A stretch of 64,000 nt of DNA from Omphiscola glabra (lineage: Eukaryota > Mollusca > Gastropoda > Lymnaeidae). Each line of letters begins with the position of its first letter. The stretch's first letter is position 1. The stretch is from positions 11,662,307 through 11,726,306 of the forward strand of contig OZ024809.1 in NCBI GenBank assembly GCA_964017045.1. The letters are read 5' to 3'. The notes under the pieces were generated by a model. The model had not been told where the DNA came from. It saw nothing but the letters and a program-made list of their open reading frames with translations, and ran no database searches. The translations under genes were made by a program, and so were the position numbers. Below are positions 42,300-53,340 of this stretch, one piece after another.

Positions 42300-42999
42300 G
42301 GTCGTCTCACACAACCACACACACACACACAAACAGGGAGATTTTAACATGGAGGTTGTGATTGTTAGATTCGGGACGTGAAAGAAAAGCTGAAGTTGTG
42401 GATTATATGTGCGGGGGGCGGGGGCGTAAGCAGGGCGCTCGCTCCGCAGGTGTTAGTTATGAAATTACTATATTTTGTCTAAAGGTCTAGATAACTTTGA
42501 AATAAGCTTTTAACCCGATACCAAGTGTCTGCACCAATTTAGGCCGTGACCTTCAAAGATATCTATGAAATGTAACTTCCATCAATACTGATCAGTAAGA
42601 AATTTACATCGGAAGGATAGAGAACACAAGGAATGCCCCCCCCCCCCCCCCCCCCACCAAACACACTTTATTGTTTTGTGGTGGAAGTTTCAAATATTGT
42701 TTTAAAATATCCAAAATGAAGAAGTGACAATTAAATATTCAGAGTTCCACATCTTTCGTTTTGTGCCACATGGGGCTATTGGCCAACATATTGCCCATCA
42801 CAGGGCTAGGAAATACAAGTAGCAACTGGACAATTTATTGGCCATCATAGGAGGCGTTGCCTATCACAGGGCGAGGACATAGGTTTTTAAAAAAATGGAA
42901 GAAAATCGAATTTATAGAATATCGATGTTGTTGTTGTGTTACATTATTCAACTTGCATAAACCTCAGTTGTCATTGTCATGTAGGAAACCTTCTACTGT
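42300..42999. other. Unique spacer with an 18-nt poly-C run
   Basis: (AC)n at 42312-42330 and the longest C homopolymer in the window at about 42637-42655. Two loose copies of a CATCACAGGGC phrase at 42797 and 42854. No gene seen. Confidence 0.5.
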
Positions 43000-43275
43000 G
43001 ACAGTACACATGACAAGACATTTTTTCTAGACATAGTGTACAGTGTATATGACATGCCATTATTTATAGACCTAGTTTACATTGTACATGACATGCCATT
43101 ATTTATAGACCTAGTGTACAGTGTACATGCCATGACATTATTTATAGACCTAGTGTACATGACATGCCATTGTTTATAGACCTAGTGAACAGTGTACCTG
43201 ACATGCCATTGTTTATAGACCTAGTGTACAGTGTACATGGCATGCCATTTTTATAGACTTAGTTGTATGGTGTAC
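43000..43275. repeat. About 40-bp tandem repeat, 6-7 copies
   Basis: Units with GTACATGACATGCCATTATT and TATAGACCTAGTGTACAGT, with several length variants, one lacking the GTACAGT part. Confidence 0.88.
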
Positions 43276-43756
43276 ATATTTTTTTTAAAATAAAAAGCTA
43301 TCATCCTCCCCCTACATAATGTGGACAAATAAACAGCATTACTACCCTCTCATCTGTAAGCGTACATCTTTTCCCACACTCTGAGATAAGCCCTCGTCTA
43401 AAAGAAAACAGCCCTCCCATCTCCCTCGCGTAAGCTTAAGTTTTTTTGTTTTTTTTAAAGATATATACTACGGGGAATAACTCAGGCGGAAAGATCCACG
43501 GGAGACAACCCAAACCGAAGGAGCCGGCTGCGCCGTAAGATCACAGGGACCGAACGAGTTAGGACTTGTGTCTTTCCGGACGGGCCATTGTCCCAGGAAC
43601 CACGTAGCTAACCCAGGCTATTCCTTCTCTTGTTCTATGTCTTAGCAGATGAAATCCAACACCACACGCGGCCAGGAAAGGGGGGCAGGCGGAGGATGTG
43701 AAGGGGGGTGGTGGTAACGCCACAGTTGAGGCAATGTAGAGTGCTTCTCATAAGGT
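43276..43756. other. Unique spacer
   Basis: No gene recognised. Confidence 0.4.
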
Positions 43757-44010
43757 GTGCCGCGGCACAATTGTAGTGTAGCTATGTCTTGGTCGCTGTC
43801 TCTCATATAGTGTGCCGCGGTGAATGTTGAAGCGTACTAATTTCTTGGTCGGTGTCTCACATATAGTGTGACGCGGCACAGTTGAAGCAAGACAATGTCT
43901 TGGTCGCTGTCTCTCATATAGTGTGCCGCGGTGAATGTTGAAGCGTACTAATTTCTTGGTCGGTGTCTCATATATAGTGTGACGCGGCACAGTTGAAGCG
44001 AGACGATGGT
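43757..44010. repeat. 56-bp tandem repeat in 112-bp dimers
   Basis: Two unit types alternate: one with GCGGCACAGTTGAAGC and GTCTTGGTCGCTGTC, one with GCGGTGAATGTTGAAGCGTA and TTCTTGGTCGGTGTC. Both start GTGTGCCGCGG or GTGTGACGCGG. About 2.3 dimers. Confidence 0.9.
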
Positions 44011-44109
44011 CGACGTTGTACCAGTTGTACCATACAGAAAAAAATGACAGCAAATAATTCCATCGGAATGTCTTTCGGTTGCATAGTCATTGTTTCGAGC
44101 TACAAATCT

Positions 44110-44490
44110 CCGTGGAAAGGCAGCACCACATTTGGTTGTGTCGGTAACATCCTATGGAAAGGCAGCACCACATTTGGTTGTGTCGGTAACATCCTATGGA
44201 AAGGCAGCACCACATTTGGTTGTGTCGGTAACATCCTATGGAAAGGCAGCACCACATTTGGTTGTGTCGGTAACATCCTATGGAAAGGCAGCACCACATT
44301 TGGTTGTGTCGGTAACATCCTATGGAAAGGCAGCACCACATTTGGTTGTGTCGGTAACATCCTATGGAAAGGCAGCACCACATTTTGGTTGAGTCGGTAA
44401 CATCCTATGGAAAGCCAGAACCACAAAATGTTGTGTCGTTACCGGGCCTATGGAAAAGCATGACCACATATGGTTGCGACGGTGTCAGTC
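44110..44490. repeat. 42-bp tandem repeat, about 9 copies
   Basis: Unit with GTCGGTAACATCCTATGGAA and AGGCAGCACCACATTTGG; seven copies nearly identical and the last two diverged (GTCGTTACCGGGCC). The period is 14 codons, so frames of 98-135 codons are open on both strands. Confidence 0.94.
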
Positions 44491-44603
44491 TATGTTATTA
44501 CAGTCTGACAGAGCAGGCAATGACGTTTATCAATAAAAGGTCACGTGGTGTTTTTAGGGATAAAAAGAAGTGTGTTTTTTTGGTTTATGAATAAATTATC
44601 CAA

Positions 44604-44635
44604 CCCCCCCCCCCACCACCACCACCACCACCCAC
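44604..44635. repeat. Poly-C and (CCA)n tract
   Basis: A run of ten C followed by repeated CCA triplets. Confidence 0.85.
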
Positions 44636-44718
44636 CAACCTCCCCAAATAATGACAAATTTTAGTAAAGATATAGAAATTACGTGAGTGCAACAAAAATA
44701 TGTGTAGGTTGGATTTAT

Positions 44719-44820
44719 GACTGTACACCGTGTTGTTGTAGTTGTTGGAAGGGGCGTGTTCTTCCAGTGGACTGTACGCCGTGTTGTTGTAGTTGTTGGA
44801 AGGGGCGTGTTCTTAGAGTG
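44719..44820. repeat. 51-bp direct duplication
   Basis: Two copies of a unit with TGTACACCGTGTTGTTGTAG and TTGGAAGGGGCGTGTTCTT in tandem, differing at a few positions. Confidence 0.9.
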
Positions 44821-44928
44821 ACACAATTAAAAGAAGTTCCAAGATGTCAGCACTGTCACGCCCGAGTCCCACCTGAGCGGGTGATCGGCTTCCGTTTGGA
44901 AGGACGTAGGTCGTTGTTTGGTTACGTT

Positions 44929-45124
44929 CAGTGGTTTTCAACCTTCCTAATGCCGCGACCCTTTAATACAGTCCCTCATATTGTGGCGACCCTCTGCCGT
45001 AAATTTTTTTTTTTTTACTTCATAACTGAAGAGTAAATTTGTTTTCAGATGGTCTTATGTGACCCCTGTGAAAGGGTCACGCGACCTCCAAAGGGGTCGC
45101 GACCCACAGGTTGAGAACCGCAAG
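44929..45124 (-). mobile_element. SPIN-like hAT MITE, copy C
   Basis: A 196-bp element in the opposite orientation to copies A and B. It begins CAGTGGTTTTCAACCTTCCT and AATGCCGCGACCC, and ends GGGGTCGCGACCCACAGGTT then GAGAACCGCAAG. The inside has GATGGTCTTATGTGACCCC. Flanks GTTACGTT (44921-44928) and GTTTAGTT (45125-45132) agree at 6 of 8 positions. Matches, from memory, the SPIN non-autonomous consensus at both ends. Non-coding. Confidence 0.86.
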
Positions 45125-45159
45125 GTTTAGTTAGTGCATATGTTATTAGTTGACGTCGT

Positions 45160-45497
45160 CAGTTCGTCATGGTCAGTTCGAGAAGTTTTGTTGTGACATG
45201 GTCAGTTCGACAAGTTTTGTTGTGACATGGTCAGTTCGACATGTTCAGTGTGACATGGTCAGTTCGACATGGTCAGTGTGACATGGTCAATGTGACATGA
45301 TCAGTTTGACATGGTCAGTGTGACATGGTCAGTGTGACATGGTCAGTGTGACATGGTCAGTTCGACATCGTCAGTGTGACATGGTCAGTGTGACATGGTC
45401 AGTTCGACATGGTCAGTGTGACATGGTCAGTGTGATATGGTCAGTGTGACATGGTCAGTTCGACATGGTCAGTGTGACATGGTCAGTTCGACATTGT
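45160..45497. repeat. 14-bp tandem repeat, about 24 copies
   Basis: Unit GTGTGACATGGTCA, alternating with a form reading GTTCGACATGGTCA in a non-random pattern. Confidence 0.92.
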
Positions 45498-46282
45498 CAC
45501 TTTGTCCCCGTGGGCACCGGTAATAGTGAAGAAATTTAAATGGGCATCTATCCGTTTTCAAATAAGTTCACAGAATGCGTTTTCCCAGAATTCCAATCAA
45601 CGGTCAGTTTCTTTATGCACTTCTGTGCTCACTGTGGACATTGCCCACCGCCACAGATATCGATCACAGATATCTACCAACAGATATCCACAAACAAAAT
45701 ATCCACCTTATACCTCCACCACTTCAATAAAATACTTTATTTATCCTGTACTTAATTTTCACTCCGCCAAAAGCATGACATTTATCAGCTCCACACATCC
45801 AGCTCATGTATCCACCACTACATCCAGGGACCCTCCGTGATGTCTCTCCCCCATCCACCCCCAACCCCAGAGACCCAAGTCCTGGTATAAACAGGGGGAA
45901 TTATGTAAATTTATTCCCAAGAGATTGGTAACATGATCCTCGTGCAGTCGTTCACCTCGCTCTGCTGGTCATCAAGTTACCTGGGCTGTTACGGAACGTT
46001 GTCGCAATGCGATCACCAAAGTTATGCTGATGGTACACAACGATATCGTAAGGTATCTTCAACAACAACACTAGCGATTTAAACAATAACACTTACCATG
46101 ACAACAATGATACTAGCTATGATAACACTATAACTGACCATGACGACGATGATGCTAGCCCAGACAACAACAACAATGCTGGTCATTTCTCTGAACTGTG
46201 TGATTCACAAACTGACCACTATAAAAACAGACCATCTCTTTTGAAAATGACAAGCTCAAGAATTGAACACTTATTAAGACTT
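45498..46282. other. Unique spacer with loose ACA/GAT-rich repeats
   Basis: A 112-codon frame (45502-45840) has low complexity and no domain. CAGATATC occurs several times at 45655-45700, and ACAACAATGATACTAGC-like phrases recur at 46060-46185. Confidence 0.4.
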
Positions 46283-46289
46283 CATCAAG

Positions 46290-46660
46290 GACTGACCGCA
46301 TCATGGAGTGACCATATCATGGACTGACCTTATTATGGACTGACCATATCATGGACTGACCATTTTATGGACTGACCATATCATGGACTGACCATTTTAT
46401 GGACTGACCATATCATGGAGTGACCATATCATGGACTGACCTTATTATGGACTGACCATATCATGGACTGACCATTTTATGGACTGACCATATCATGGAC
46501 TGACCATTTTATGGACTGACCATATCATGGAGTGAGCATATCATGGACTGACCATATCATGGAGTGAGCATATCATGGACTGACCATATCATGGACTGAC
46601 CATCTCATGGACTGACCATTTCATGGACTGACCTTATTATGGCCTGACCATCTCATGCTC
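46290..46660. repeat. 17-bp tandem repeat, about 22 copies
   Basis: Unit TATCATGGACTGACCAT with alternatives TTTTATGG, CTTATTATGG and GGAGTGACC in a repeated multi-unit order (46300-46420 resembles 46424-46530). Confidence 0.93.
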
Positions 46661-47569
46661 TTCTCATTGTATACGCAGACCATTAACATTGTACTACTTT
46701 GTGTCACCCAGGTTCCTATAAAGAAAACAAAAATATAACAAAACATGTGTGCTATAAGTTAATAGGTGAAGTAAAATGCATCAGTCTCTTAATTCATATG
46801 GCCGGAAATGTGTTACAAAATTTGTAAGATAGCACATTAATTCAAAAATTTTGTACACATCCCACAACAATTAATGGCAATGTCTACATTATGTGTACTG
46901 ATACGATCTCTATGTCTGACCTCAAGATTCATACCAAAGTTTTTTTTGTTTTTTTTAATACGGACCAGCGACGGTTGGCTTATTTTTCCTCTTTGGCACT
47001 GCCATTAAAGTAACTATTGTTAGTCATCACTCTCGATACGTCGGAGGTGTTGATCAACACTCGAGAATACGTCGCGTCCTGTTAAGTCCCCCGAACAAAC
47101 TCAGGCGGAAAAGACAACAGTTCCCTATCCGCCACACGATGCTCCGATCTTGAATTTCACATCACACACCCCCTCCTCAGCATCCCACACCCCAACCCCC
47201 GCTCCACACAACTTCTGCGGGTCTTGTTTTTTTTAATCAACAAGATGTCAGGCCCGACACACCTGTTGCTGAATCAGGGTGCTGGATTGTACCCTCCACC
47301 CCTTTGAACCGCCGTCCCCCCACGACCACTACTGTCACCATGAAAAATGATGCCTTCCGGCAAAGAGACGCCATTCAGCGGCGTGGAATGGTCAGTGGAG
47401 TGGGTGATTTCGGGGGGGGGGGGGGGTACGAAAAGTTTCATGACTGATGCTTGTTCTCTAACTGGCTCTCGGGTTTCCTATTAGTGAGAAGTGAAAAAGG
47501 CGCGAGTTCCATCCCCCCGAAAATATGGAAGTATACACGAAATAATCATTTCAATAGTCACTCTAATAT
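46661..47569. other. Unique spacer
   Basis: No supported gene. A poly-G run at about 47413-47426 and T-rich tracts near 46940-46958. Confidence 0.45.
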
Positions 47570-47735
47570 GTGAATGTCTTATCATCTCAAGTACTAATGT
47601 CTTATTGTATGATTTAATTGAATGTCTTATTGTCTAAATTATATTAATGTCTGATTTTCTCAATTCCATTAATGTCTTATTGTCTGAATTAATTGATAGT
47701 CTTATTGTCTCAATGACTTAAATGTCTTATGTTAG
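47570..47735. repeat. About 25-29-bp tandem repeat, 6-7 diverged copies
   Basis: Units with AATGTCTTATTGTCT and variable AT-rich remainders. Confidence 0.7.
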
Positions 47736-47865
47736 CACACATACTTTTGGTTCAAAATTACATTTTCATTCGATTTTTGTAATTCGAACATAAGAAATAA
47801 TTTTATAACATCCATTTTTTAAAAGCAAAAATATCAGACTTATACCGTTAAAAAACATAAAACAT

Positions 47866-48175
47866 GTCCTGTAACCAAAATGTACACCATCTCCTGTTAC
47901 CAAAATGTACACCATCTCCTGTTACCAAAATGTACACCATCTCCTGCTACCAAAATGTACACCATCTCCTGTTACCAAAATGTACACCATCTCCTGTTAC
48001 CAAAATGTACACCATCTCCTGCTACCAAAATGTACAAGATCTCCTGTTACCAAAATGTACACCATCTCCTGCTACCAAAATGTACACCATCTCCTGTTAA
48101 CATGTACGCTATGCCCTGTTACCAAAATGTACACCATGTCAATGTACACCATGTTCTGTTATCAAACGCACGAAA
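47866..48175. repeat. 25-bp tandem repeat, about 12 copies
   Basis: Unit core CCAAAATGTACACCATCTCC then TGTTA; the right end decays, with traces to about 48300. Three plus frames are open in parts; not coding. Confidence 0.92.
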
Positions 48176-48300
48176 TGTTCCAGCGTGAATAGTGTACACC
48201 ATGTTATGGTAGCAATATGCATATGCTGTTCTGGTGCTAAAGTGTACGCATAGTCCTGGTCCTGGCGCTAATGTGCACAAGCTCTTTTGGCACTAAATGT

Positions 48301-49558
48301 GTACACGCTGTAGTTGCACTGTCCGAACGTTCACAGCACAGCCATGCATCCTCCCAGATCTTCGATTTAGCCTTCGCGTTGCTGAAACACCCCAGAAAAA
48401 AAAAATTCTCCCCCCAAGTCCATTGATATCAAAACTTACAACACTCGAAGTTCGACTAAGACTTTCAATTTCTCTCCGATTCCGCCCCTGCTAGTACAAC
48501 TTCCACTTGAAACCGCCAAAGCTTTTGCATCACACTCCTCGACACGTACAGTTCCCCGCCGCGCCGCCCCTGCTACAACTACCGCCACGGCTATAGCATC
48601 ACTCCATCGGGTGGACTTTAAGCTCCCTGTCGCGCCCACACTGCCCCTACCACTACAACTTGTCCCCCCGTCACCGCCGTCAGAGCTCCTAGAATCACGT
48701 GACATCTCTTCACTGCCATCTGTCCAGCAGGGGGGAAACTATTGGGGGCGCCGGGGACACAAGAGAAGATAATAGGCACGTTCGACTGTCAAAGGAGACA
48801 TCTCGGCTCCCCCCTGCTTATTTCCAGTGTCAGAAATTGCCCCAATCCAATCGGCATGCCGGGTTTTGTTTCCGGGGGCAGAAACTCGTTGTTTAAATCA
48901 CCGGTGAAGAGTTTCGTCAGAGACCCGGGACTTTACGAGCGAACATGCAGGTGGCTTTCGTAGCTCACAACGAGGAGGGGGCGAGGGCTGGCTGCCGTGT
49001 ACGTCACGAAACAAAGATCTTTTTTTTTTCCGAGATAACTTTTTCAATGAACCGTTACCATGTTTCTTTGTCAGAAATTGAATTTTGGACTTGCTACAAA
49101 AACATTTCGCCCCCGATGACACTATTGCGTTGACAGTAGCTGGCATTCGTGTCACACTGACAACGCCTTTTATCCGTGACATGTTTGGGATTGATATGCT
49201 GTCGATAATTATTTAGCATTCAAACGTTTGGTGCTGAGAAGAATTTTTATTTTAAATTCGTCATTATATTAATCGTTTTCTGATCTAATGGACGATGAAA
49301 AATATTTTTTAAAATACTCATCTTTCAGTTTCTGTTACATTTAGTTATTATCATCTTTTCTTTTTTTTTTTTTTAATTCAGATTTATTATTTAGAATTAT
49401 CTTTGTTTAAAATAGCATTTACAATTGATTCAATAAATCCTTTTGTGCTAGAAACAGAATTTTCAACGCTAAAAAAAAAAATAATAAAAAATTACAAAGA
49501 ATAATAATAATGATAAAAATAATAAAAGTAGTATAATTAATAATAATTTTAAAAAATG
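48301..49558. other. Unique spacer; GC-rich with a decayed ~95-bp duplication at 48485-48660
   Basis: CGCCCCTGCTAGTACAACTT and CGCCCCTGCTACAACTACCG begin two diverged copies of roughly 95 bp. Frames at 48436-48705 (minus) and 48699-49133 (plus) show no recognisable domain. The right part (49200-49558) is very AT-rich with poly-A and poly-T. Confidence 0.4.
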
Positions 49559-49711
49559 GGTGCTGGGAGGTCAAGGTCAAGTAGTCTGGAGTTCAATCCC
49601 CACCAACGAGCAAGTCCTAACTCAAGTGAAAACATCACCTGCACCCGGGTGGATTGGACCCGTTAACCTTTGGATGGCAACTCACCTAAGAGAAGGTAGA
49701 CTCTAAATTTA
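49559..49711 (+). mobile_element. tRNA-derived SINE, second copy, lacking the LINE-like tail
   Basis: Plus-orientation relative of the SINE at 7769-7970: GGTGCTGGGAGGTCAAGG, GGAGTTCAATCCCCACC (B box), GATTGGACCCGTTAACC, GGATGGCAACTCACCTAAG, ACTCTAAATTTAAA. The A box is decayed. It ends in an A-rich run where the other copy continues into the ATAAATTGATCGTGG tail, so it is 3'-truncated or belongs to a tail-less subfamily. Confidence 0.72.
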
Positions 49712-50418
49712 AAAAAAAACAACAAAATCAACCCATTAATACAATGAAAATTCCTACAACTCCTGCGACGGTACTGGCCTTCCCTATATTGTGTTCCCTT
49801 TGGGTTATCCAGGTGCGTGGAGGGAGGCGATTTGCTGTACTGGGGGGCGCCAGGTTCATAGTACTTTGGAAAAAATCCCGGGCGTCGTAATATCGTTCTG
49901 CTAAGTCTGCCCCATCGTGCCATTAAAAACAATTTTTAAAAATGTTCGGACATATTTTCTAAGTCCTCACATTCTCTTACGGACATTTTATTAAAAAAAA
50001 TAACTGGAAACTATGAAGCTAAAAAAAAATTATTAAAAAAATTGATCATTATGGTCCGTGATTCTATATGCGTTACTCTGATCATGAGACGTGAATCTAT
50101 TTTTTTAACATAATGTATGGCATTCTCGCCACTCGCCCACTTCATAATGAGTAATCAAGTTTACAGGAAGCAAGAAGAAATCAAATACGAACAGAGATGT
50201 TTCAATTTATTTGAACTTTTAAACAAAATTTGTTTACGGTCTTTCAATATTAATTTTCTATGGAGTTGTAAATGACACTCACGGACACGTTATATGTGAC
50301 ACGGAAACATTATATATGACACGGACACATTATATGTGACACCGAATTTTGACGTTCGGTTGTCAACAGGTGATCTTTGAGAGGTTGTTAATTATTTGGT
50401 ATTGAAAGACGTTAACCA
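49712..50418. other. AT-rich spacer
   Basis: A short 20-bp tandem (GACACGGACACATTATATGT, about 3.5 copies) at 50275-50343; otherwise no feature recognised. Confidence 0.5.
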
Positions 50419-50575
50419 TTCAGTGGGGCAGAATCGTTCAGGGCTCCCTTGATGCTAGTGGGGTAGACTTTCTCAAGGATCCGCTGAAGCTAGTGGGGTA
50501 GAATTTCTCAAGAATCCGCTGAAGCTGGTGGGGCAGAATTTCCCGAAAGTTCTACTGAAGCTGGTTGGGAAGACA
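50419..50575. repeat. About 43-bp tandem repeat, 3.5 copies
   Basis: Units with GTGGGGTAGAATTTCTCAAG and AATCCGCTGAAGCTGG. A 91-codon frame (50528-50803) starts in the last copy and runs into unique DNA; no known domain. Confidence 0.85.
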
Positions 50576-52255
50576 TGTAAGCAATATCCAGTAATCAATT
50601 TGGATCACTCCATCGGTCAATATGTTGGACAAGTGGCTCTGGAATCTTCAATCTTTTTAGATGTAGAAGTCTGTAGAAGCGGTTGCCCTCATGTTGCCCA
50701 GGGAATGCCCACGATGATATTCAAAGTGGGGCGTGGTCAAGGACTTGTGATAGGGTGGGGGGCTCTTGACATACGATACGAACCATTTCAAACAGCTTTG
50801 TGAATTACTTATTGGTGAAAATTTCATCTACCTGAAATGGGGGGGGGGGGCGCAGTTAAAATTAGCCATCAAGAAAAAGGGATTTAAAAATTACATTTTT
50901 ATTTTACGTTATCATTTCTCTTTGTTTGGTAATACATAATACAGCGAACGATTATATGCAGAACACGATTATAGTTGCTTAAGATTGATAAGATTATTTA
51001 GCGAAAGTATTTACATATAATTCATAGTTAAGAATAGACAGGTCTTCTGCGAGTACGCCAATTAATGAGTTAATGGGAATTTAAAATGTAAACACATTAT
51101 ATCATTATACACCGGGCAGTGGCACTAACAAACATTTCCAGTCAGCTGTAACAGAAACAATTAAACACAGCGTGTAAAAAAATACATTAATACTCCAACA
51201 CACACCTACTCCATTATCCGGCCTTATCCACCAGACGATCCATTTGTTTATCCACACAACCCCCAACACTCTGGCTGAACAATGTCGCACTTTTTCCAGC
51301 CCTCGACCGGAACCTCGCGTTCTGGGGCAACCCCTCTGCTCATTGATCTCCCCAATTTACGAGCAAATCACCCCTAACTAGGGCTCCAATTTGGACAGAC
51401 ATATTGTTCCACTTGGCCCCCGGACGATTCCCCCTGTCGGTCAATCATTAGAGCTGTTGGCGGGGGAAATTACTCACTGACGAGCCGGTCTGATCAGGGG
51501 GGTGCTTTTGTTTTATTGGAATGAAAAAGAGATGACGAGAGAGCTAGGTTGGTGGGGTGGGGGCTATAAAAATAACATCACTCAATCAAGGCAATGTTGG
51601 GGGGCAGGTCGCAGCCATATATTAATTACCACCGTTCGGTGTGTTTTGATTGGTTTATCCTGATGCGCCGGAATTGATTATTTTTTTAAACCGGAAATAA
51701 ACAAAACGAAGGACGCACACACAAAAAAAAATTTGGAGTATTTTTCTGAGTTGAGTCGGTGGCTTTAATTCCTAGCTGCAGCTAATTAAACGTTTCATAA
51801 AATGACGTGTAATGACAGCGCGCGCAGTGACGTCACGTGCAGCGTCATCTTGTATGAAGAGGACGTTGGAAGGGTTGTGTTTCCTTAAAGTTGATGTCAT
51901 GGTTGAATGAGTACACAGGAGCATTAATGGCGTGGAAACTTGCCTGTTTGGAAATAATAAGAAAACTGACCTAATATAAAATATTTGAAAAAAATAAAGT
52001 GCATCTTAAAATCAAATTAGGTGGCTTCAACAATGTATATTGAAATATACCCCCACCCCCTCGCTAATAATAAATGTATAGTATTAATTTTTTAAATGTA
52101 ACATTTTTTTTTAAAAAAAGCAATTCTCGCTCTACCTGGCCTTCTCTCTATACAAAAGTTCTTACATCCTACAATTTTATCTGATGGAATACAAAAAAAA
52201 ATAAATGATAAAGCGAATTACAATTTAAATTTTTTTTTTTTTTTTTTTTTTACAG
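50576..52255. other. Unique spacer upstream of candidate exon
   Basis: Poly-G run at about 50839-50849, GC-richer non-coding DNA at 51290-51500, and a CRE/E-box cluster at 51801-51850 listed separately. The right end is a long poly-T (about 52229-52250) that forms the polypyrimidine tract of the candidate exon. Confidence 0.4.
51801..51850. promoter_or_regulatory. Candidate CRE/E-box cluster
   Basis: Within 50 bp lie AATGACGTG, AATGACAG, the palindrome TGACGTCA (51828-51835) overlapping CACGTG (51834-51839), and GCGTCATC. Such clusters are typical binding sites of CREB/ATF and bHLH factors. It lies about 420 bp upstream of the candidate exon at 52256. Function is inference. Confidence 0.3.
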
Positions 52256-52377
52256 ATGGCTACTTGAACGAAAATGTCAACAGCAAGATGGCGACCAATG
52301 TGGGAATAAGCTGTGTGGCTGTCGCAAAGGATGGTGTGGCTAATGCCACGTTTGCGACAAGGATATAAACATACAAG
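52256..52377 (+). CDS. Candidate cysteine-rich exon (possibly decayed)
   Basis: Bounded by a long polypyrimidine tract plus ACAG ending at 52255 and by a consensus donor AAG/GTAAGG (GT at 52378-52379). One frame encodes 28 residues before TAA (52341-52343), with cysteines spaced C-x7-C-x4-C-x-C-x4-C and the segment CGCRKGWCG, similar to the C-x-C-x2-G-W signature of EGF-like modules. More cysteine codons follow the stop in the same frame (CHVCDKD). The exon starts more naturally in the neighbouring frame (phase 1), so a 1-nt shift plus the stop suggest a decayed EGF-like exon; a short secreted cysteine-rich peptide ending at the TAA is the alternative. No flanking exon found. Confidence 0.35.
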
Positions 52378-52485
52378 GTAAGGGAATTGTTTCTTGTTTA
52401 AGACAAAAACTAACCATGACGTACAAGACAGAAGATTTTTTTTTATTTGAAATGTTTGAATATAGACTTTTCCTCCATAGCTTGG

Positions 52486-53130
52486 GTGGACAAAGACATA
52501 ACTTGGGTGGACACAGACATAACTTGGGTGGACACAGACATAACTTGGATGGACAAAGACATAACTTGGGTGGACACAGACATAACTTGGATGGACAAAG
52601 ACATAACTTGGGTGGAAAAAGACATAGCTAGGGTGGACAAAGACATAGCTAGGGTGGACAAAGACATAGCTTGGGTGGACAAAGACATAACTTGGGTGGA
52701 CAAAGACATAGCTTGGGTGGACAAAGACATAAATTGGGTGGACAAAGACATAACTTGGGTGGACACAGACATAACTTGGATGGACAAAGACATAACTTGG
52801 GTGGACAAAGACATAGCTTGGGTGGACAAAGACATAGCTAGGGTGGACAAAGACATAGCTTGGGTGGACAAAGACATAACTTGGGTGGACAAAGACATGG
52901 CTTGGGTGGACAAAGACATAGCTTGGGTGGACAAAGACATAACTTGGGTGGACAAAGACATAACTTGGGTGGACAAAGACATAACTTGGGTGGACAAAGA
53001 CATAGCTTGGGTGGACAAAGACATAACTTGGGTGGACAAAGACATAACTTGGGTGGACAAAGACATAACTTGGGTGGACAAAGACATAACTAGGGTGGAC
53101 AAAGACATAACTAGGGTGGACAAAGACATA
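52486..53130. repeat. 21-bp tandem repeat, about 31 copies
   Basis: Unit core ACATAACTTGGGTGGACAAA (21 bp), with recurrent AACTTGG/AGCTTGG/AGCTAGG and ACAAAG/ACACAG alternatives. The period is seven codons, so a 337-codon minus frame (VFVHPSY heptads, 52225-53238), a 228-codon minus frame (MSLSTQV heptads) and a 274-codon plus frame (DITWVDK heptads) are all open. Three overlapping frames cannot all be genes and none has a non-repeat domain. If the exon at 52256 is real, the array lies in the following intron. Confidence 0.96.
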
Positions 53131-53340
53131 TGTGTGGGGCTTTCCTGTGCATCTTGTTTTACACATTCCTATTTTACTGCATCCGGAAATTCGTTTGGAA
53201 AGAAATTTTTTCCACGGAATTTTTTTCCCACGGAACATTGTTCGAAAAATATTTTTTTTTTTGTAAACTGAGATTTGTTTTATTTATTGTTTAATATTTT
53301 GTATGGGGAAATTGCTCGTGAGAAATATGGGAGTATTTCT
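53131..53340. other. Spacer before the large satellite
   Basis: Contains a short duplication of TTTTTTCCCACGGAA type at about 53207-53236; no gene. Confidence 0.5.

Noticed and set aside
52225..53238. 337-, 228- and 274-codon frames over the 21-bp array as repeat proteins
   Set aside because: Three overlapping frames on two strands are open because the period is a multiple of three; none has a signal peptide or non-repeat domain.
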